Below, in pieces: positions 6,641 through 9,887 of a DNA stretch of 9,887 nt (position 1 is the stretch's first letter; every line of letters begins with the position of its first letter). The stretch is from Casp-actino8 sp046082625. GTDB lineage: Bacteria; Actinomycetota; Acidimicrobiia; Acidimicrobiales; Ilumatobacteraceae. The translations under genes were made by a program, and so were the position numbers. The stretch spans positions 1-9,887 of the forward strand of contig JBJTYE010000179.1 in NCBI GenBank assembly GCA_046082625.1, in the 5' to 3' direction. Under the pieces are notes generated by a model that worked only from the letters and a program-made list of their open reading frames with translations, ran no database searches and had not been told where the DNA came from.

Positions 6641-6938
6641 CGAAATCTCCACCCGAATCGCCGTGGTCGCCGGTCTGGCACTCCTCGCATTGCTCGTGAT
6701 CGGGCGGCGTAAGACTGCCAAAGATTCGCTCCAGACACCAGTCGACGGATTCGAGACCGGCGGTTCCGAGGTCGGGATCGAGTATCTGACGGGTTCCGAA
6801 GTACGTCGACTGGCCGCAGGCAAGTTGCTCCGTGTTCTCGGCTTGGGTGGTATCGCCGTCCTGATCGGCATCGTGCTCTCGCTCGGGATGTCGTTGTCGG
6901 TGTCGTGGTTGGTGACCAACATTCTCGACCGCCTCTGA
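6630..6938 (+). CDS. small membrane protein with two predicted spans, unknown function
   Basis: This is a 102-residue protein from GTG at 6630, with a GGGGGT Shine-Dalgarno-like run four bases before it; I do not recognise a family. Residues about 10-25 (IAVVAGLALLALLVIG) form a first membrane span, followed by basic RRKTAK and a polar segment. Residues about 66-98 form a long second hydrophobic stretch with many glycines (LGLGGIAVLIGIVLSLGMSL). The TGATG overlap with the following HEAT-repeat gene suggests translational coupling and supports real coding. The chosen start overlaps the divergent protease gene by 11 bases; GTG at 6663 (91 residues) would avoid this but begins directly in the first span. 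The topology could be a hairpin with both ends on one side. Confidence 0.68.
   Translation: MSLTEISTRIAVVAGLALLALLVIGRRKTAKDSLQTPVDGFETGGSEVGIEYLTGSEVRRLAAGKLLRVLGLGGIAVLIGIVLSLGMSLSVSWLVTNILDRL
6647..6653 (-). promoter_or_regulatory. ribosome binding site (GGTGGAG) of the PDZ/Lon protease gene
   Basis: On the minus strand GGTGGAG lies six bases before GTG at 6640. It decides between this start and in-frame GTG codons at 6652 and 6601. It is the clearest Shine-Dalgarno in the window and implies that this gene has a leader, so its promoter must lie inside the divergent membrane-protein gene. Confidence 0.6.
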
Positions 6939-7546
6939 TGATGAACGAGGCCGATCGATCATCCGCCGAGTTCGACCGACGACTGAACGTCGTTCTCGCC
7001 GGATACCGGGGCGACGACGACACCGTGCGTGACGGACTCGTCGACCCTGATCCGCTGGTACGAGTCGTGGCCCACGGTGCTGCGCAACGACGTCAGTCTC
7101 TGAACGACGGGAATCTCGCGTCACTGATCGACGATCCCGATCATCGCGTCCGGCGACGGGTGGCCGAATTGGCCGCCCGTCATCCCGGCCTCGATCTCAT
7201 GCCACTTCTGCACGATGACGATGCATCGGTGGTCGAGATGGCGGCCTGGGCGTGCGGGGAACACCCGTCGACGTCGCCGGCAACTCTCGATCGTCTCGTC
7301 CACTTGGCCGTCGAGCATGCCGATCCCCTCGTGCGAGAGGCCGCGGTGGCAGCGCTCGGGGCCATCGGCGACGAGCGCGGACTTCCGGCGATTCTGCACG
7401 GGTGCTCCGACAAGCCGGCGATCCGGCGCCGCGCCGTCCTGGCATTCGCCCCCTTTTCCGGGCCCGAGGTCGACGCCGCCATCGCCACGGCCCTCGAGGA
7501 TCGGGATTGGCAGGTTCGCCAATCCGCCGAGGACATCCAGCCCTAG
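6938..7546 (+). CDS. HEAT-repeat protein
   Basis: This is a 202-residue protein built of about six helical repeats of roughly 30 residues. The best preserved are DPDPLVRVVAHGAAQ (36-50), DPDHRVRRRVAELAARH (66-82), DDDASVVEMAAWACGEH (93-109), HADPLVREAAVAALGAIGD (127-145) and EDRDWQVRQSAEDI (187-200). This is the HEAT/PBS-lyase-like pattern DPDxxVRxxAAxALG, a protein-binding scaffold with no catalytic motif in sight. The start is ATG at 6938, overlapping the upstream TGA by one base; a second ATG follows at 6941. No Shine-Dalgarno is seen, as expected for coupled translation. It probably works with, or at least is made with, the small membrane protein. The stop codon overlaps that of the opposing transporter gene by four bases. 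Confidence 0.88.
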   Translation: MMNEADRSSAEFDRRLNVVLAGYRGDDDTVRDGLVDPDPLVRVVAHGAAQRRQSLNDGNLASLIDDPDHRVRRRVAELAARHPGLDLMPLLHDDDASVVEMAAWACGEHPSTSPATLDRLVHLAVEHADPLVREAAVAALGAIGDERGLPAILHGCSDKPAIRRRAVLAFAPFSGPEVDAAIATALEDRDWQVRQSAEDIQP

Positions 7547-8109
7547 ACGCCTTCCACGATCAACCACACGCCGAACGCCACGAAGAGGCCAGCGGCCGCA
7601 TAGCGGATGGCGCGCTCCGGTAGCCGTTTGCCCAGTTGGTGTCCGACCACGATCGCCAAGGCGTCGGCGGCCACCATGCCGAGGGTGGACCCGATCCATG
7701 TCCCCAGAATCCCCTCCTGGGTGGCCAGGGTGATCGTGGCCAACATGGTCTTGTCCCCGAGTTCGGCCAGGAAGAAAGCGGTACTGGCGGCCACCACGGC
7801 ATTGCGGTCGGAGCGATCGGCTTTCGCCGCCTCGTCGTCGTCGAGAGAATCTCCGCGCAACGTCCATGCCGCGAACACCAGAAACGCCCCTCCAGCGACG
7901 ATCGAGATGGTCTCGGTGGGGAGTCGTGCTCCCAACACCGCTCCGATGGCCACGCTCATGGCGTGCGTGATCGCAGTGGCGATGGTGATGCCGATGAGAA
8001 CCGGCAGGGCGCGGTACCGGGTGGCAAAGGTGAGCGCCATGAGCTGACTCTTGTCACCGAGTTCGGCCACGAAGATGACACCGAAGCTGAGAAGGATCGC
8101 GTTCAACAT
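7543..8109 (-). CDS. UPF0016/Gdt1-TMEM165 family cation transporter
   Basis: This is a 188-residue integral membrane protein with the two diagnostic ExGD[KR] motifs of the family, ELGDK at residues 16-20 (AELGDKSQL) and at 116-120 (AELGDKTML). Each sits in a membrane helix at the start of one half of an inverted-repeat fold. About six hydrophobic spans are visible, with an acidic/basic loop (about 88-103) between the halves. Bacterial and eukaryotic relatives export Mn2+ or exchange Ca2+/Mn2+ for protons, so Mn2+ efflux is the likely job. The start is ATG at 8109: it opens directly on the first helix, and the 45 upstream codons are arginine-rich and overlap the divergent gene. No Mn-responsive riboswitch can fit in the 29-base gap upstream. 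The stop (TAG) lies within the CTAG shared with the HEAT-repeat gene. Confidence 0.93.
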   Translation of the reverse strand: MLNAILLSFGVIFVAELGDKSQLMALTFATRYRALPVLIGITIATAITHAMSVAIGAVLGARLPTETISIVAGGAFLVFAAWTLRGDSLDDDEAAKADRSDRNAVVAASTAFFLAELGDKTMLATITLATQEGILGTWIGSTLGMVAADALAIVVGHQLGKRLPERAIRYAAAGLFVAFGVWLIVEGV

Positions 8110-8131
8110 ACGGACCGCCCGACAGTACAGT
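8102..8131 (+). promoter_or_regulatory. promoter of the cleavage oxygenase gene (leaderless)
   Basis: The plus strand has a -35-like TTCAAC (8102-8107), an 18-base spacer and a -10 TACAGT (8126-8131), followed by seven bases and ATG at 8139. The transcript would begin at or next to the ATG. No Shine-Dalgarno is present between them. The -35 lies inside the first codons of the divergent transporter gene. Confidence 0.5.
8122..8127 (-). promoter_or_regulatory. possible -10 element (TACTGT) of the UPF0016 gene
   Basis: On the minus strand TACTGT lies 12 bases before the ATG at 8109. Transcription would start near 8115, giving a leader of about 6 nt. It shares two bases with the divergent -10 TACAGT, so the two promoters are back-to-back. 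No -35 box is obvious. Confidence 0.35.
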
Positions 8132-8138
8132 TTCGACC

Positions 8139-9611
8139 ATGGGGACCCGAATTCACCGACGGTTCTCCTCGACCTTGCCCGCCGAGGACACGCATCCGTA
8201 TCGAACGAGCGCCTGGCGTCCCCAGGACACCGAGTACGACGCAATCGACATGCCGACCGTCGGTCGCATCCCCGATGACCTGTCCGGCGTGTACCTGCGC
8301 AACACCGAGAACCCGCTGCATCCGAATCTCGAGAGGTATCACCCCTTCGACGGCGACGGGATGATCCACATGATGGCCTTCTCGAATGGCGAGGCCGTGT
8401 ATCGCAATCGATTCGTCCGCACGGCGGGATTGGAGATCGAACAAGAAGCTGGCAGCGCCCAGTGGTCCGGTCTCGCCGAATCTCCGCTCAAGTCGCCGCG
8501 ATCCGATGGCTGGGGCGCACGCACCCGCATGAAGGACGCCTCGAGCACCGACATCGTGGTCCACGGAGGTCTCGCGCTGTCGAGCTTCTATCAGTGCGGC
8601 GACCTGTACCAGATGGACCCGCTCAGCCTCGAGGATCGCGGTCGGGCCACCTGGGGGGGACGGTTCCCGGGCTGTGGCGTCTCGGCCCATACCAAAGTCG
8701 ACGAACGACGCAAAGAATTGTTGTTCTTCAACTACCAGACCACCGCCCCGTTCATGCACTACGGAGTGGTCGACGATCACCACGAATTGGTCCATTACGT
8801 TCCGGTTCCGTTGCAGGGGGCGCGCCTTCCCCACGACATGGCCTTCACCGAGAACTTCGCCATCTTGAACGACTGTCCGTTGTTCTGGGATCCGGATCTG
8901 ATGGGGCGCGACATCTACGCCACGACCTGGCACCCGGAACTGCCGACGCGATTCGCCATCATTCCCCGACGAGGCACCTCGGAGGAGATCAAGTGGTTCG
9001 AAGCCGATCCCACCTATGTCCTGCACTGGATCAATGCCTTCGAAGTCCACGATCACGAAGGCCATTGGGTGGTGCTGGACGGTTTCTTCCAGCACTGTCC
9101 GTCACCATCGGTTCCACCGAACTCAGATCTCGAGACACGGATGTTTCGTTTCCTCGATCTCTACGCCATGGACTCACGGGCTCATCGCTGGCGCTTCAAC
9201 TTGACCACCGGTGAGTGCCGAGAAGGCCCCTTGGGTGACCGAGTCACCGAATTCGGCACGACCAACGGCGGTTACCAAGGACTCGACTACCGGTACTTCT
9301 ATTCGGTGGTGCCGACCCCGGGTCGGTTCCAGTTCGATGGCCTCGTCAAGAACGATCTCCGGACCGGAGCAACGGACACCTACATGTTCGGCGATGGAGT
9401 GTTCGGGAGCGAGACGGTGATGGCACCTCGTCCGGGATCGCGATCCGAAGACGACGGTTATCTGCTCACGTTCGTCTCCGACGTTCCCAACGATCGGTCG
9501 GAATGTCTGGTCTTCGACGCCGGTGCCATCACCGAGGGACCGGTCTGTCGCATCGGACTTCCGGAACGCATCAGCAGCGGAACCCACGCCTGCTGGGCGC
9601 CGATCCCCTGA
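8139..9611 (+). CDS. carotenoid/stilbene cleavage oxygenase (RPE65 family)
   Basis: This is a 490-residue, non-heme iron(II) dioxygenase of the carotenoid cleavage/lignostilbene dioxygenase family, a seven-bladed beta-propeller. Family landmarks run in order: SGVYLRNTENP near 49-59, FDGDGMIHMM (70-79), YRNRFVRT (88-95), and the four histidines that should bind iron, namely His184 (SAHTKVD), His232 (PHDMAFTEN), His296 (YVLHWINAFE) and His483 (GTHACW). Glu238 and Glu302 follow the second and third histidines, as expected for second-shell residues. Length is typical and there is no signal peptide, so it acts in the cytosol or at the membrane face. It would cleave a carotenoid, apocarotenoid or stilbene double bond with O2 to give two carbonyl products; the substrate cannot be read from sequence. 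No carotenoid synthesis or rhodopsin gene is nearby. ATG at 8139 is chosen because it is the first start and has a well-placed -10. Confidence 0.93.
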   Translation: MGTRIHRRFSSTLPAEDTHPYRTSAWRPQDTEYDAIDMPTVGRIPDDLSGVYLRNTENPLHPNLERYHPFDGDGMIHMMAFSNGEAVYRNRFVRTAGLEIEQEAGSAQWSGLAESPLKSPRSDGWGARTRMKDASSTDIVVHGGLALSSFYQCGDLYQMDPLSLEDRGRATWGGRFPGCGVSAHTKVDERRKELLFFNYQTTAPFMHYGVVDDHHELVHYVPVPLQGARLPHDMAFTENFAILNDCPLFWDPDLMGRDIYATTWHPELPTRFAIIPRRGTSEEIKWFEADPTYVLHWINAFEVHDHEGHWVVLDGFFQHCPSPSVPPNSDLETRMFRFLDLYAMDSRAHRWRFNLTTGECREGPLGDRVTEFGTTNGGYQGLDYRYFYSVVPTPGRFQFDGLVKNDLRTGATDTYMFGDGVFGSETVMAPRPGSRSEDDGYLLTFVSDVPNDRSECLVFDAGAITEGPVCRIGLPERISSGTHACWAPIP

Positions 9612-9617
9612 TCGTTC

Positions 9618-9642
9618 GATCGGGTTCCCCAAGTACCCGATC
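9618..9642. repeat. inverted repeat after the oxygenase gene
   Basis: GATCGGG (9618-9624) and CCCGATC (9636-9642) can form a perfect 7-bp stem with an 11-base loop. It begins 6 bases after the oxygenase stop and ends 15 bases before the -10 of the next gene. It could terminate the oxygenase mRNA, although no U-tract follows, or it could be an operator for the downstream gene. Confidence 0.4.
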
Positions 9643-9657
9643 ACGACGGGATCTGGC

Positions 9658-9663
9658 TAGGTT
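9658..9663 (+). promoter_or_regulatory. -10 element (TAGGTT) for a leaderless SRPBCC gene
   Basis: TAGGTT is followed by six bases (cgggcc) and the ATG at 9670. There is no Shine-Dalgarno, which supports leaderless translation. No -35 box is recognised. Confidence 0.45.
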
Positions 9664-9669
9664 CGGGCC

Positions 9670-9887
9670 ATGGCTCGCTACCGAACAACCATTTCGTCGT
9701 CCATGTCGGTGACCGATGCATTCGCCTACATGGTCGCCTTCGAGAACGTGGCCCAGTGGGATCCGGGGGCCACCAAAGCCTCCCGCCTCACCCCCGGGGA
9801 GCCACGACTCGGAACCCAATTCGACGTCGAGGTGTCGTTCTTCGGACGCGGCCTCCCGCTGCGCTACGAGATCACCAGCTTCGAGGC
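9670..9887 (+). CDS. SRPBCC (polyketide cyclase-like) protein, 3' end cut by window
   Basis: The first 72 codons are visible and the frame is open to the right edge. The N-terminus MARYRTTISSSMSVTDAFAY, then a helix with NVAQWDPG, then a strand pattern (GTQFDVEVSFFGRGLPLRYEI), fits the start of the SRPBCC/START-like helix-grip fold: first strand, short helices with the typical xxWDPxx turn, then curved beta strands. These proteins hold hydrophobic ligands, and the ligand cannot be inferred here. The gene runs in the same direction as the oxygenase gene, 58 bases downstream, but with its own predicted promoter. A link to carotenoid or apocarotenoid products is possible but unsupported. Confidence 0.75.
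   Translation, partial: MARYRTTISSSMSVTDAFAYMVAFENVAQWDPGATKASRLTPGEPRLGTQFDVEVSFFGRGLPLRYEITSFE

Noticed and set aside
6641..6922. N-terminal extension of the protease to base 6922
   Set aside because: About 94 extra Ser/Pro/Arg-rich residues lie opposite the small membrane-protein gene. A good Shine-Dalgarno points to GTG 6640.
8103..9095. 330-codon minus-strand open frame antisense to the cleavage oxygenase
   Set aside because: The plus strand holds all four iron-binding histidine motifs over this stretch. The antisense frame shows no family features.

Overview
The window is GC-rich (roughly 60% or more by eye), almost gapless and bacterial. It most likely comes from a high-GC actinobacterium. 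The grounds are a UPF0182 membrane protein, a PDZ/Lon-type membrane protease and a DivIVA-domain protein side by side, frequent GTG starts, and several starts placed as expected for leaderless mRNAs. An Acidimicrobiia-type lineage is my best guess. That is inference from gene style, not from a marker gene. There are no IS elements, CRISPR arrays or convincing prophage modules, and no gene-free stretch longer than about 60 bases.

Left edge (1-534): an initiator tRNA-fMet on the minus strand runs off the left edge. It is transcribed away from a plus-strand gene for a small coiled-coil protein (119-520), whose best start is a GTG inside the longer open frame. The two share a compact divergent promoter region.

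Minus-strand envelope/division cluster (535-6640), in transcription order: a membrane-anchored PDZ plus Lon-type serine protease (YlbL-like), a DivIVA-domain protein of about 640 residues with an unexpected phage Mu F-like C-terminal cysteine motif, and a 988-residue UPF0182 protein with seven membrane spans. A perfect DnaA box lies between the protease gene and the DivIVA gene, over the predicted core promoter of the latter. A second predicted leaderless promoter overlaps the stop codon of the DivIVA gene and serves UPF0182. The cluster may therefore be read partly from internal promoters.

Central plus-strand pair (6630-7546): a 102-residue protein with two membrane spans starts head-to-head with, and overlapping, the protease gene. 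Its stop overlaps the start of a HEAT-repeat protein in the form TGATG. The HEAT gene converges on a UPF0016/Gdt1-type cation transporter gene (7543-8109, minus), and the two stop codons share one CTAG tetramer.

Right part (8102-9887): the transporter gene diverges from a carotenoid/stilbene cleavage oxygenase gene (8139-9611) across 29 bases that carry back-to-back -10 elements. A short inverted repeat and another predicted leaderless promoter follow, then the first 72 codons of an SRPBCC-type protein that runs off the right edge.

The main items for a second look are the DivIVA/Mu F-like fusion, the DnaA box on its promoter, and the repeated TANNNT-N6/7-RTG arrangement, seen at five of the nine protein gene starts.
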